Source of the DNA: Eonycteris spelaea
Lineage: Eukaryota > Chordata > Mammalia > Chiroptera > Pteropodidae
Assembly: GCA_003508835.1 (NCBI GenBank)
Contig: PUFA01000066.1
Span: 992,001-1,056,000, forward strand
Direction: 5' to 3'
Length of the DNA: 64,000 nt
Shown: positions 48,425 to 59,534 of the stretch, piece after piece
How the letters are laid out: each line of letters begins with the position of its first letter
Numbering within the stretch: the first letter of the stretch is position 1
Program-made: the position numbers and the translations under genes
Notes under the pieces: model-generated
The model's input: only the letters and a program-made list of their open reading frames with translations
The model's database searches: none
Told to the model about the DNA's origin: nothing

Positions 48425-49125
48425 CAGAACCCGGGCCTCGCCACCTGCCATCCTAGGTGCCCCCACGCACCCAGGCCCCTCGCCCTCCCGCCTCCCGCCA
48501 GACGCCGGACGCCGGGCAGGGTCCCTACCGCCAAGAGGACATGTCCGGTGACCATCTCAGAAGCTGTCCTTTCAGCCCAAACGCGGGTCCTGAGAAGCAG
48601 AGTGCCCAGCAGTGGCTCTGGAGTGTTTAACTTTGGGGGAAAGGGCTGGCTTGGAGTCCAGACTTTCTTACCAACTCACAGAACAAAAGCAAGGGATCGC
48701 TGGTTTGGGGGAGGGCTGGTCAGCAGGAGGGGGCAGGCTCGTTTTATTGTTTCTTTTTAATTTATGGACTCATCTCATTACTCCGGTGTTATGCTCTCAT
48801 ACCTGTGTTGTTGGTTTTCTTAGTCGTCGGTTTGGTTTTGTTTCTTAAGCTGGCGCGTGGGGCGGGGCACAGCTCTACCTTAAGCATTCCGCTCCACGGT
48901 GCGCTTCGGGGGGACAATCATCTCGGAACAGTTGGCGGGGGAGGCGATTCGGGGCCGTCGGGAAGCGCGTTGCCCGTTTTTGCTGTTAAGGACCTGACCT
49001 GACACATCGTGGACCGTGCACGTGCCTCACGCTGCCATCTGTCTTCTAGGGAGAGGGACCCTGGGGAGGAGGCGGTACTTTGTGACAGAGGAAAGGCATT
49101 AAATAAAACCACGTTTACATTTTGA
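48425..49125 (+). other. EYA2: EYA2 3' untranslated region
   Basis: About 700 nt from the stop codon to just past the AATAAA at 49102. The first 120 nt are GC-rich and the later part is mixed, with T-rich stretches near 48735-48845. The 3' end is placed by the polyadenylation signal and is inferred. Confidence 0.75.
49102..49107 (+). promoter_or_regulatory. EYA2: EYA2 polyadenylation signal AATAAA
   Basis: A canonical AATAAA in AAATAAAACC with a GT-rich stretch (GGGTAGGGTGTC) starting 22 nt downstream. It is the first such signal after the stop codon. More AATAAA copies near 49210-49230 sit in an A-rich, repeat-like stretch and are less likely to be used. Confidence 0.75.
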
Positions 49126-50969
49126 AGCGGGTAGGGTGTCACTACTTTATTGCCACCCTTGAGGCTTCTGAATGTGTTGGTCTTTCCAGAAACTTCTCAG
49201 TTGCAAAGTAATAAAATCTATAAAGGAATAAAATCTAATTCAAACTGGCTTAAGCCAAAAAAAAAGAAAGAAAAAAGCCTTTCGTTCCATCAGCGATGGA
49301 AGCTGTTTCCACCTCAGACGCTGGCTGCGTCCGGAAGGCGGCACTGGGTGAGGCGGGGCAGGGTAACCGGAACAGCTTGGGGGCGCTGTGGACAGGCTGG
49401 TCCCCTCGGAGGGGGTGACATCGGAACTCAGACCAGGATGATGAGAAGAGCCGGGTCAAGCATTCCAGGGAGAGGCACAGGAAGCCCAGTGTCCAGGTAA
49501 GCAAGAAGGGGCTTTCCAATGCAAGGAAAGTAGGGAGGCCAGAGCGGCCAAGGCCAGGTCAAAGGCCAGGGGTCAGAGGTCAAGGTCAGATCGGGTCGGA
49601 CCTTTTGGCCATGGATTTGGGATTTTATTAGGTTCGGATTTTATTCTAAATCCAATGAGAAAAACACTAGAGAGTTTTAAGTGGGAGAGTGGCATGATCG
49701 ATTTACATTTTTAAAATTCGCTCTGGCTGCTGTGGGGGAACGGTTTGGAGGAGGAGGGGTGGAGGCAGGGTGTCGAGTCAAAAGCAGCTGGTCAGGGATT
49801 CCTCATAAACTTAAAGGGGATTTTCTAATTTTATTTTATAATCTACGCTCACTTTACTGCCCAAACACAAGTGGGCATCTTGATGTGTTTTTCCCTATGA
49901 CTTACATTTGGGCGACCACCACCCAGATCAAGATGGACGACGTTTGCAACTCCCCCCAAAACGCCCCTTCGTGGCCCTTCCCAGCCTCTGCCCACATGGC
50001 ACCAGCGCCTGGTGTCTGCCACCTGGTTTGGGCTGATCCAGTTCACATAAACGGACGCATACAGGACGTACCCTCTGGCCTGGCTCCGTGCACGCCTGGT
50101 GTTTCTGAGATGACTCCAGTTGCTGCACGGATCTGCAGTTCGTTCTGGGTGAAGCAGACTTTGAGCTGAGAACGCTGTTGGACCATCCATCCTCCCACGC
50201 ACAGGGCTTTCAGCTCCTGGGCTACCAGCTCAGCACAGGCGCAGCTATACTCTCTGGTGGCCACCAGAGGGCAGTGCCACCCCACAGCCGGCCCCGGGCT
50301 GCCCGCAGGTGCCACCTGAAGTCCAGCCTGGAAATGATGCAGGCTGCCCTTGAAAGGATCCAACACGCATCTCCTTCAGACGGGGCCCAGGCATCAGTGA
50401 TATGCAGACCTGCCTCATCCACGGTGGGGATCCCACCAGAGAGCAGGGTCTATGCCGGGAGGCAAATGGACACTGTAGTGGCCCCAGGAGCAACCCAGCA
50501 CCCCAGGGCCAGGAAGTGGGGTTCCTGTGCTCTGCCCAATTTTAAAAGTTGCCTTCTCTAATTTTTAATAATGTAATTGTAATAATAGTTAAAATTGTTT
50601 GAAATTTGGGGGGATTTATTTTTAGATGCAGAAGTTCATTTGAGGGTGCCGCTAAGCCAGCTCTGGCCAAACACTGCTTTTTAAAATGCCATCATTAAGT
50701 ATTTGGCCAAAAAGTGAGTATTTGGTGGACTCTGGCTGCAGTGAGGGGGGCGTCTCTTTGCCCTTGCAGCCTCCTCTTCCCCCGCTCCATGAATATCTGA
50801 GACACAGGACCCTGGGGTCTTACTGGCTACTCGGTGTGGTTGAAAGAAGAGCTGTAATTACAACTCCTGCTTCTAACAGTTATTAAGCACCTACTCTGTC
50901 CCAGGCACTGGGCTAAGCCCTTGACCTTCGTTAGCTCATGTTGTTCTCACAACGCTCATGCCCTGTCTG

Positions 50970-51170
50970 GAGAGGAAGGATAGCGTGGTGGTTAAGATGT
51001 GGGTGTTGGGTCAAACCCCAGCTCTTCCTTTTACCACCTATGGGAACATCACCTCTTCTGAACCCCAGCTTTCCAGTTGTAAAATGGGGACGACAATAGA
51101 CTTAACCTCACTCATTTGTTGACCGCATGGGTGCATTCAGACATAAGCAACACTTAGAACAGTGGCTTTC
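50970..51170 (+). repeat. MIR SINE
   Basis: GATAGCGTGGTGGTTAAGAT near the tRNA-like 5' end, CAAACCCCAGCTCTTCC, GTTGTAAAATGGGGACGACA and AGCAACACTTAGAACAGTGG near the 3' end make this a nearly full-length MIR. Confidence 0.85.
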
Positions 51171-52274
51171 AAACTGTTTTTCGATTGCACTCCTCAATAG
51201 GATATGCGTATTACACCAAGACCCAGTATAACATAGACGCACATGTGTGTATATACACATAAGTGTACGTCTGTCGTGCGAGTGTAGAATTAAATGTGTT
51301 TCACACAGCAATGTCTACCCAGACTACTCTGATGCATCCTATTTTCTATCCTGTTCCGTTTTGTTTTCAAATGCTACAGATCACAATCCACTAGATCAGT
51401 TTCAGGACCCATTGTTTGGAAAATACTAGTTTAGAAAAAGGCTTGGCAAACGATATTGTTTGTATAAGTCCCATCTTACAGAGGGGGAAACGAGGCCCAG
51501 AGAGGCGTCGTGGCTTGCCCGCGACCTCACAGCTGGAAGGTGGCCCAGCGTAGGCACCACCCCAGCATCTTCGACTCCTAAATTAACGCCCTTCAGCCCA
51601 GGGTCGCACACTGGTAGCTCCCGGGCCCGATCTGGCCTGCAGATCAGTTCTATTAATGTGCTCTCACATTATGTTTTCAAAGTTGGACCTATTTAAAATG
51701 AGAGATTTAACTCAAAATCTAAATTTTCAACTTCTTTTTTTTTAAAGACGTGGACTCTCTGATGACACTTGACCTACGTTTGCGCAGCCCCCCTGAGCTG
51801 CTGCAGGTGATCTCCAGGCGTGCCTGTGTGCCACAGTCCCCATCACCCCCTGTGGTCCCCCTGACACACCCAAGTCAAGCACCAGTGCCATTTAGCATCA
51901 CGCGGGCTGGCCGAGTTTTTCATAGTAGAGAAATGTTTTTCCTGTCAAAAATGGGAAAACAATAACTAAACCAAGGGACCTGCATCTTTCAAGGTGAAAA
52001 TCGATGCACAAATCTAACAAGTTTAATTTACAAAGAAAACGTATTTGTGTCCACTTTACCTCCCAACATGTTCTGCTGCTGTCTGTCCCTTGCCTGGTCC
52101 TAGGAACAGAGCTTGAAATCCCCAACCACTACCCTAATATCTACCTCTGTCTGTTGGTCCACTGTGTCCCTAGCACCTGAAATTGCTCAGCTAAGAAAGG
52201 GTGCCTAATTAAGAATGAACGACATGAATGAGTGGCTTTTATACAAAAGCATCTCCAATAATGACGAAGATACG

Positions 52275-52450
52275 GTAATGGTTAGGAGCAGGCATCGTCA
52301 TGTGTCATCAAACTGGGTTCAGGTCCAGCTTCTGCCACTAACGAGCTGTGCGACCTCAGGCAGCTTTCTTGGTCTCTCTGGGCCGGATGTCCTCAGCTGT
52401 CCGAAATGCAGGTGGTTAGGATGCAATGTATGTAAATTGCCTGGAATGAA
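52275..52450 (+). repeat. MIR SINE
   Basis: GGTAATGGTTAGGAGCAGGC, GGGTTCAGGTCCAGCTTCTG and GAGCTGTGCGACCTCAGGCA are in MIR order. Confidence 0.8.
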
Positions 52451-53474
52451 TGAGAGCCACTCAGGGAAGCAATCTGGCCCAGGTGTTTGGAGTAAGTAAT
52501 TTGTGATGGGAATTAGACCTTTACGCAGTGGTGCTGGGGTAGTGAAGGTCTGAAAAGGGGCCTATGGAGCCACCAACCGGGCAATCTGAGAAGCCATGAG
52601 GCAGGCCAGCCGCCAGGGGAGTCTACGGAGGGGCGCGGGCAGAGAGCTCAGTGGAAACCCACTGCCTCTGCAGCCACGCATCCAGGGGTGGCCCAGGTGC
52701 TGACGTCCAAGAATCAGGAAGGAGACCGGAAGTGCAGAGGACAGCCAGGGCCAACGGAGCCGGGTGGCACATCTGCAGCTGTCAGCCACCACCGCTACCC
52801 ACAACAACCTTGCAAGAGAAGAGGCCGTGGCTGCCTTTCCACCCTCAAACATCTCATGCAAGTTGCTCTTTGGGTCAGTTCTAACTTGGAACCTGTCAAG
52901 GAAAGGGATTCTGGGAAATGTGTTTCCAGCTAGCCACACTGACAGTACACATTGGGCTTACTAACCCCTTCTGCTCTAACTGGGCGAATTCTGTTCCCTA
53001 CCACTGACCGGACTGACAGAAACTTTGGATAGTTCTGCAGGGGACGCCATCATCATTTTCAAGGCCTTCCGTTTGGACAATTTCCCATCGTAGGAGTCTG
53101 TTCCAGCAGCAACTGAATCTCACCTTTCCAGCTGTGCTTGCACTTCGAATGTAAGCCTGTGACCTGGGCTCAACCAATCAGATGGACCCAGATGGGACCC
53201 AGGCTCAGGTCAATTAAATATATCAGATCCTGCTTAGACTCAGTCAACCAGATACTCCTGCTAGGCTTAGCCAATCCAGATACACCTGTCTCACCTCCCA
53301 CCTGGACCCAGACCTCTTTCCCTCTCTAATCTCATCAACCCCACTCCCACCCCAAAGCCCTCTCCACTCTGGCCCCACTGACCTGCCTTCTCTCTTCCTG
53401 GAAGACACCAGGTCCCTGCCTCGAGCCTTGTACAATTAATTGTTCTTCCTTCTTGGGATGTTCTCCTGACAAGG

Positions 53475-53650
53475 CTAATGGCCCTCAGCTCTGGCTGCCC
53501 ATTAGGGTCACCTGTGGAGCTTTAAGAAGATGCCCGAGCCTCACCTCAGAGAGACCAATGTCATTATTCGGGGAGGGGTGTGGCATCTGGGCACTGCTGA
53601 TGTGTTTTACATCTTCTAAAGTTCAGCCGGAGTTTAGAATCGCTGCCCTG
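53475..53650. mobile_element. MER5-like fossil
   Basis: GGCCCTCAGCTCTGGCTGCC, TTAGGGTCACCTGTGGAGC and an end at AGTTTAGAATCGCTGCCCTG match the general MER5 pattern but are diverged. Confidence 0.5.
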
Positions 53651-54848
53651 GACATCATGGCTGTATCCCCACCCTCTTCAGGTTTCTGCCCAAAGGGCAG
53701 CTCCTCAGAGAGGCGGTCCATAATCACACCATCTGCCGCCCCTCCCGACCCTGCTCATTTACCTTCACCGTGTCTACACCACCTAGATTGTATTACATGC
53801 ACATCTGACTGCTTCCCACCGAGAACGTCAGAGGCTGCACCTGCTTGGTTCGGTGCTGTGTCCCAGGGCTTGGCTCATACAGAGAGCTCAGTCAGTTGCC
53901 CAAGTGAACGACGTTGGTCCCCTTTTTCCCTGGCCTATTGGTCCAGCTCCTCTGGAACTGCAGTTCTGCGTAGAGGCCACCAGATGGCGAGAGTGCCTGA
54001 CTGCATTCGACGTCGTCCCCAGACCGCCTGGCCTGGTCCCGCCCCCTGCCTAGCCACGGCTAAGAAAGGAGCGAGGACCACGAGGACCACGGCCACCCCC
54101 GTGGTGCCGTCTCTCTTCTCCTCCTTCATAGATTCAGAGACATTGGGCATCGGAAAACACTCGAACCAGACTAAAGTCAGAGGAAGAACGCCCCACACTT
54201 CCAAGTCCCTCCCGTCTCGTCTGGCCACTCACTGACCCTCTAAAGGTACAGCCACTAGAGACGAGTCGCATGGGCCCCCTCACGCAGTTCCTGACGTTGG
54301 CCCTGCCCGTGTGCAGACAATCTGCACGCCCACCAGCTGAGGGCTGTGACAGGCACCGTCTCCTCTCCCACGTTCCCGGCTCACCCACCGCAGGGGCACA
54401 GGGCAGCGCTGGACCCGTACCAACACGGAACACGCCAGGCTTCAGCTTAGGACACGAAGGACAGAAGAGTGTGGACCAAATGCAGCCACTTCTGTATACA
54501 AGGGGGAGAGGAACGGTCCTCTGCATTGGTTTGTAAATGCGAACTGAGGGTTGCCCGGGAACTGGGGGGCTGGGGAGGGACCAATCTTTTCACATCTGAG
54601 ACGTGCGACTCTTATATGGTAAATGTTAAAATTCAACATCTTTATTAAAGCGACCATTTCTCTACCACCAAGCAAGCTGCTTCTTCCTGGGCTGTCCTTT
54701 TTTTCTCCGGGAATTTGCACCTGGGATGGGAAGGGAAGGGCGGGCGTTGGGAGAAGGGGGGTGCCAGGGTTACCTCAGGGCAGGAAAGCTGAGGCCGCCT
54801 GTGTCTGCACGCTGCCCCACTACCTAGGAGTGGTGTGGCCTCCGTCAA

Positions 54849-54869
54849 CAGCAGCAGCAGCAGCAGCAG
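54849..54869 (+). repeat. (CAG)7 run
   Basis: Seven uninterrupted CAG units in intergenic DNA, outside any gene I can support. Confidence 0.95.
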
Positions 54870-55429
54870 CCCGGGGGACACAGCAGTGAGTCGAGGATAA
54901 TGGGGAGTGGCGGTGGGAGTCAGGGAGTGACTACGGAGGGACAGCTGAAAAACCACCACAGAAGGGTGTGCCAGGCCCAGGGAACAGCAGGTGCAGCAGG
55001 TGCAAAGGCCCGCAGACGAGGAAGGGCCTGGCTTGTTGGAGCCCAAAGGCGACAGTGAGGTGGCCGTGCTCCCCGCCCCTCTCAGCCTCACCCTCTTCCC
55101 CTAAAATGAGCTGTGCTCAGCTCCCACTCTGTGCTCTCCGGGGTAAATGCAGGGAAGGCGCACATCTTCTATGCCCCATAAAAAATAAAATTTCTTTTGA
55201 CTTAAAAAACGGCAAAGAATGCCCCACTACTTGAATGAGCAGTTACCTAGGAGTCCAATTAGAATCTTTGACTCGTTCTGTGGCCTTGAGCTATGAGCTA
55301 GTCCCTTTTGGGACCTGTTTCCAAACTGGCCAGGGGGAGATCACATCAGAGTGGCAAACAGCCCTTTTGGGCTTGGCTCACGCCCCCGGATCAAGGGGGA
55401 AACCACAGCCCGCCCCGTGAGAGCCTCAG

Positions 55430-55730
55430 ACCACCGACTCTGGAGCACACGCTGTCCTTCCCTCACTCGCTCTCTGAGCCACACCAGTCTCCCTGCTGTT
55501 CATCAAGAGCGTCGAGCTCACACGAAGGAGCCCTGGCTCCTCTGCACTTGCTGGTCCCTTCTGGGCTGCTCACCCACTTCATCTTCCCACAGCCAGCTCT
55601 TCATTCAGGTCTCCGGTCAAACGTCCCCTCCTAAGAGAGGCCTCTAACACGGCCCCAGCTGGCATGGCCGCCTTCACCCTTGGTCCTGTGCTCTGTCGCC
55701 GTCCCCATTTTGTCCCTTTCACTGCTCAGC
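55430..55730 (+). mobile_element. L2 LINE 3' segment
   Basis: CTCTGCACTTGCTGGTCCCT, CATTCAGGTCTCCGGTCAAA and CCTCCTAAGAGAGGCCTCTA match the L2 3' region in order. Other L2 pieces lie near 3200-3620, 16480-17100, 36890-37250, 41500-41900, 46930-47330 and 49540-49740. Confidence 0.8.
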
Positions 55731-56154
55731 CGATGGATGGCCGGGGAGCCAGAGCCAGCTCATTCTCTGCTGTTGTGCCGCCCATGAACTGAGACTAGTG
55801 TTTGCGGTTTTCAATGGCTGGAAAAGCTCGTTCTGTGACACGTTCCGTGACCAGGGCGTGCCTGGGCAGCGCTCGAGTCACGTGTTGCCCACTCGACCGT
55901 GAGCTCAGGCCTCCATCTTGGCCCTGGAAAGACCAATCGCTCCCCTCTCCCACTGTTTCTCTAAAGACTGACGCAGGACCGCCCTTCCGTTTCACAGTCA
56001 AAAACTCCCAAGGGACTGGACTTCCCCGGAAAGCACCCATCTCTGTGATGCGTCCACCACCCGTGGGGACGTGCCTCTCACGGCCTCGGCGGTCAAGCAA
56101 ACCTGACTCGGCCATCCCGACCCAATGGAAAACTGCAAACTCGAGGACGACCAA

Positions 56155-57708
56155 GCCATTTTTCCAAAAAACAGTTTAATTAAAAAAAGGTGAAGAATCT
56201 GAAAAAAGTGGGGGGAGGGGAGGAACCCAAAAGAGCATACCGTGTGAGTCTGCTGGCTCAGCCACAAAGAAACACCGTCATCGAAAAAGATATTTAAGTT
56301 TAATACAAATTTTATACAAAGAAAATGTGAAAAAATACTTCCATATGCTAAAAGCAATTATGCTTCACAAATAAGGCCAGCTAGGCTATTTTTTTTTTGT
56401 ATTTTTTTTTTGACAACTGCAATTCACAAATGTTCGCTCTTCTGTTTTCTCCTAATACTCTTTTTATTTCTTCTCTAATATGGGTAACTAGCTGGAAACT
56501 GTACAGTTCGCATCCTCTTACCAACAATGAAGAGAAAGTAAACGAGACTAAAATGTACAACGAAATGTACTTGGAATGATATCGTACAATTAATTTTTCT
56601 CATATACATACATCAACCTGTTGCTTTGTTCAATGCTTTTTCTTTTACACAACATACAAAATGTTACTACCGCAGACGTAGTGTAACAGACAGCGTGGCG
56701 GGTGGCGTTTTTCCTCTCGCACTGCCTTTGCTTCATGCTTACATAAAAACGTAAAATTCCATCATATAAATACTACAGACATGCTTCATCCCAGACTCCA
56801 AAGCCCTCTGCGTGCGCCTTGCCTCCGAGTTCTTGCTTCCGGGAAGCACAGTCTCTCTCTCTCTCTCGTCAGGTGCGTGTGAGTGTGTCGAAGGGAATCA
56901 TCACAAAGCAAGGCGAAGCTTTCCGTTTCAGAGCTGACGACGCCAAACGCTTCCCGGGTCCGTCTCTCCTGCGATCGAGCGGACGGGGCTTGTTGCTGCT
57001 TCTCTTCTGTAAACGAGAACACTGCGTTGTCCCTTTTGTGAGGAGAGTCACCGTTTAAATCACATATCATAAACGAGCCTCTCCATGTCTCTTTCTGGCC
57101 CAGAGAGCTTGCATCTGATAACAGAGTAACGTAGTATTTCAAAGGGGCCAACGACGGTGGGATGTGACATGCCCACGACGAAACGGATAATTCCCAGTGT
57201 CCTGTGTCCAGATGTCCAGATGAAAACGGCTTGTGTTCCCCTGGGCAGCCCGGGATGAGGACCTGCATGTGACAGCTGTTCCCGGGCTCAGTCCTCATAC
57301 CACCGTGTGACAGAGATGGGCTGACGGCCCAACCCTCTCCAACATCAAAACATTCTTTTTGTTGTTGGGGTGTGTTTTTTTTTTTAATTGCTTTTCTTTT
57401 TTATAAGTTAAAGTTAATACAAATATAAAAAGGGGAGGGTACTCTAAGTTCGATGACATCCACAAATTGTACATTATTTACATCTAACGCGTAGTTTCAT
57501 GTGGGTCGAACGGTCCTCAGTCGAAGCTAATGCTGGACGTGATGCAGTGTGGGTGCCTTCCGGGCAAAGGCCGAGTCCGAACGTGTGTAACTCTCCAGTC
57601 TGACGGCGGGTCGTCCTCCGGCCTCACGTTTCCTTGCGGTTTCCTGTTTTCCTGGGGTCGGTTTTTTTCTTCCTCCCAGGGGTGGATGGCTTGTGTCGCA
57701 ACTTGTCC
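56155..57708 (-). other. ZMYND8: ZMYND8 3' untranslated region
   Basis: About 1.55 kb of mostly AT-rich sequence free of recognisable interspersed repeats follows the conserved stop on the - strand. It includes long T and A runs near 56390-56410 and 57367-57410. The far end is set by an ATTAAA near 56175. A shorter form is possible because AT-rich signal-like words also occur near 56300. The 3' end is inferred. Confidence 0.6.
56175..56180 (-). promoter_or_regulatory. ZMYND8: Candidate ZMYND8 polyadenylation signal ATTAAA
   Basis: The - strand reads TTTTTTTAATTAAACTG, with the common ATTAAA variant, then TGTTTTTTGG, a T-rich downstream element. It is the last plausible signal before repeat-bearing intergenic DNA. 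Another ATTAAA near 56300 is an alternative. Confidence 0.45.
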
Positions 57709-57838
57709 CTAGTCCCAGAAGGTGTCCAGCCGAGACTCTTTCGGGATGAGACTCTTCGAACTGGTACCGGCGTTGTGCTCAGAACGCGACGAGCCTCGTT
57801 TCTCATCGCCGCACTGGACTTGCCGCTCCGGGGATGGT
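57709..57838 (-). CDS. ZMYND8: ZMYND8 terminal coding exon with a shifted frame
   Basis: The exon starts after GTCTCCTTCCCAG on the - strand. The phase set by the previous exon gives YHPRSGKSS, matching human YHSRSNKSS. The conserved ending DEKRGSSRSEHN...KSLIPKESRLDTFWD with TAG at 57709-57711 is in another frame. Between AGT and GATGAG (57808-57812) there are 5 bases where I recall 12 in human, a net loss of one modulo three. Read literally the frame runs on to a stop at 57624. The conserved frame is well preserved, so base error is the simpler reading. Confidence 0.9.
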
Positions 57839-59477
57839 CTGGGAAGGAGACCGACAGAAAGGGACGTTCAGCATTCCTGCCTGCCTCTTCCGACAAAGCA
57901 CCCCCTGTGGGAGCCCCCTCCCCTGCCCCCTCCCCTCCCCCACCTCCCTCCACCACACCGATAGCTAAACACTGCCACCGACTTCCCGAAATTTGGGTTT
58001 GTAGAGTACAGAGGCAGAACCTATTTTTTTTTTTTTTAAGAATTTAACAACAGCTGGTGGAAAAACAGTAGAGTGTCACTCTCACAGAGAATAAAGATGA
58101 GAGAGAAAGGTACAGAACTGCCAAGGGAGGCATTCCTGGTGCGGTACCTGGAACTGTGTACCCTGGTGACATGACTGAATGACACCGAGCAGCCCAGGTA
58201 CCTGCATCCAAGCTGGGCCACGGGAAAAAGTCACCAAAAGTTGGCATTCGACCTACTTACTTTAATATTAAAGAAGTCTCTTTAATCAATTTATAGGCAA
58301 CAGACGTATAACCAAACCACCCAAAGAGGCAGATCATAAAGCAAAAGGAGTGTGGGCCAGAATGGGCACGTCCAATCGGGGACGCAGACCCACTGATTCC
58401 CAGTAAAGACGAGCTTGAGAGTCAGTGCAGGGTGCAGAACCAGAGTTAAGATCTAAGACAGCTTCGAGGACATGTCTACCACAGGAGCTACACAGTGGCG
58501 AGGAAGAAATGAGGAAGCCAAAGGAAGAGCCAATGAGGCGTCTATGAAACCATCAAACCACCCGGACCCGGCTCACTGGACAGTCCACTACCAGAGAACC
58601 TATCGGCAAACCGCTAAGACCCCATCACCTCTGAGCTCATTTACCCAGTTCAGACAGGTTGGGACAAAACACCTTTTAGTTTCCTGAAGTGCAGCGGCTG
58701 AAGGTGGTCGACTGTCAAGCTCAGAGACAGAATAAGAGAGGAGGAGATAAGGAGATAAGACGGAATAAGAGAGGAGACCAGATCACCCCCGAGGGGGATG
58801 ACGTCTCTTATCGCCTGGTAAAAAGGCATGCGAGTGTTTAGTTAGTCAGGAGTTCTGTTTCTGGAAGACAAATGGAGAAGAGAGTGATGTGCGTCCATGT
58901 CTAAAGTGAGGCGCTCACGCAGCTTCAGTCACTTGCATCAAGGACCAGAAGGGGGTCCTGAGAATCCTCCTCGGTCTACCTCTTTAGCTGTTCTTTCGGA
59001 TGTGTGATGCCTGCATCTTTAGGCGTTTCGGAAGGTATTCGGGGGGTGGTACAGTTAGTTGGTTATCACCATACGTGAGAAAATCCTACAACAATGCAGT
59101 CGAGCCACATCATGCCCCCCACCCCCATCCCTACCCCCAGCTCTGGGGAAACGCAGAGAAGGCACTAGAAGAAATGGGCTGAGCTCCGTACAGCATCTGC
59201 GCACACAGCCAGGTGGTACCTGTGGGATGTAACTCCCCACGTGGACAGGACACAGGCCAATCGCTGCGGGGAGAATCAGCGTAAACCTAAGACCCTTTAA
59301 GAAAAGAGCGAGGATGAACATACCCCCTCCCCAAGAAGACAAACCAGATGCTCTGACTTTCTCATCCCCTACTACGATTTAGATGGCCACCAGAGAGACC
59401 CAGCTGAGAAGAGATGCAAGCCAAAGCAAGACCCATCACTCAAAAGAAGGGTAGAAGGCACACCCCACAAAGAAACA

Positions 59478-59534
<57 letters not shown>

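Larger units (their letters stand above)
49126..56154. other. Intergenic region between convergent EYA2 and ZMYND8
   Basis: About 7 kb with no gene I can support. It holds an A-rich stretch near 49200-49275, L2 at 49540-49740 and 54950-55080, MIR at 50970-51170 and 52275-52450, a hAT-like repeat at 51165-51440, a MER5-like copy at 53475-53650, a (CAG)7 run at 54849-54869 and a long L2 3' segment at 55430-55730. The open frame of 260 codons at 53453-54235 crosses the MER5-like repeat and has no recognisable domain. Confidence 0.75.

Noticed and set aside
49200..49240. Extra AATAAA words downstream of EYA2
   Set aside because: They sit in an A-rich repeat-like stretch beyond a good signal at 49102 with a GT-rich downstream element.
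53453..54235. 260-codon + strand open frame in intergenic DNA
   Set aside because: It runs across a MER5-like fossil and simple GC-rich sequence, and the translation has no recognisable domain.
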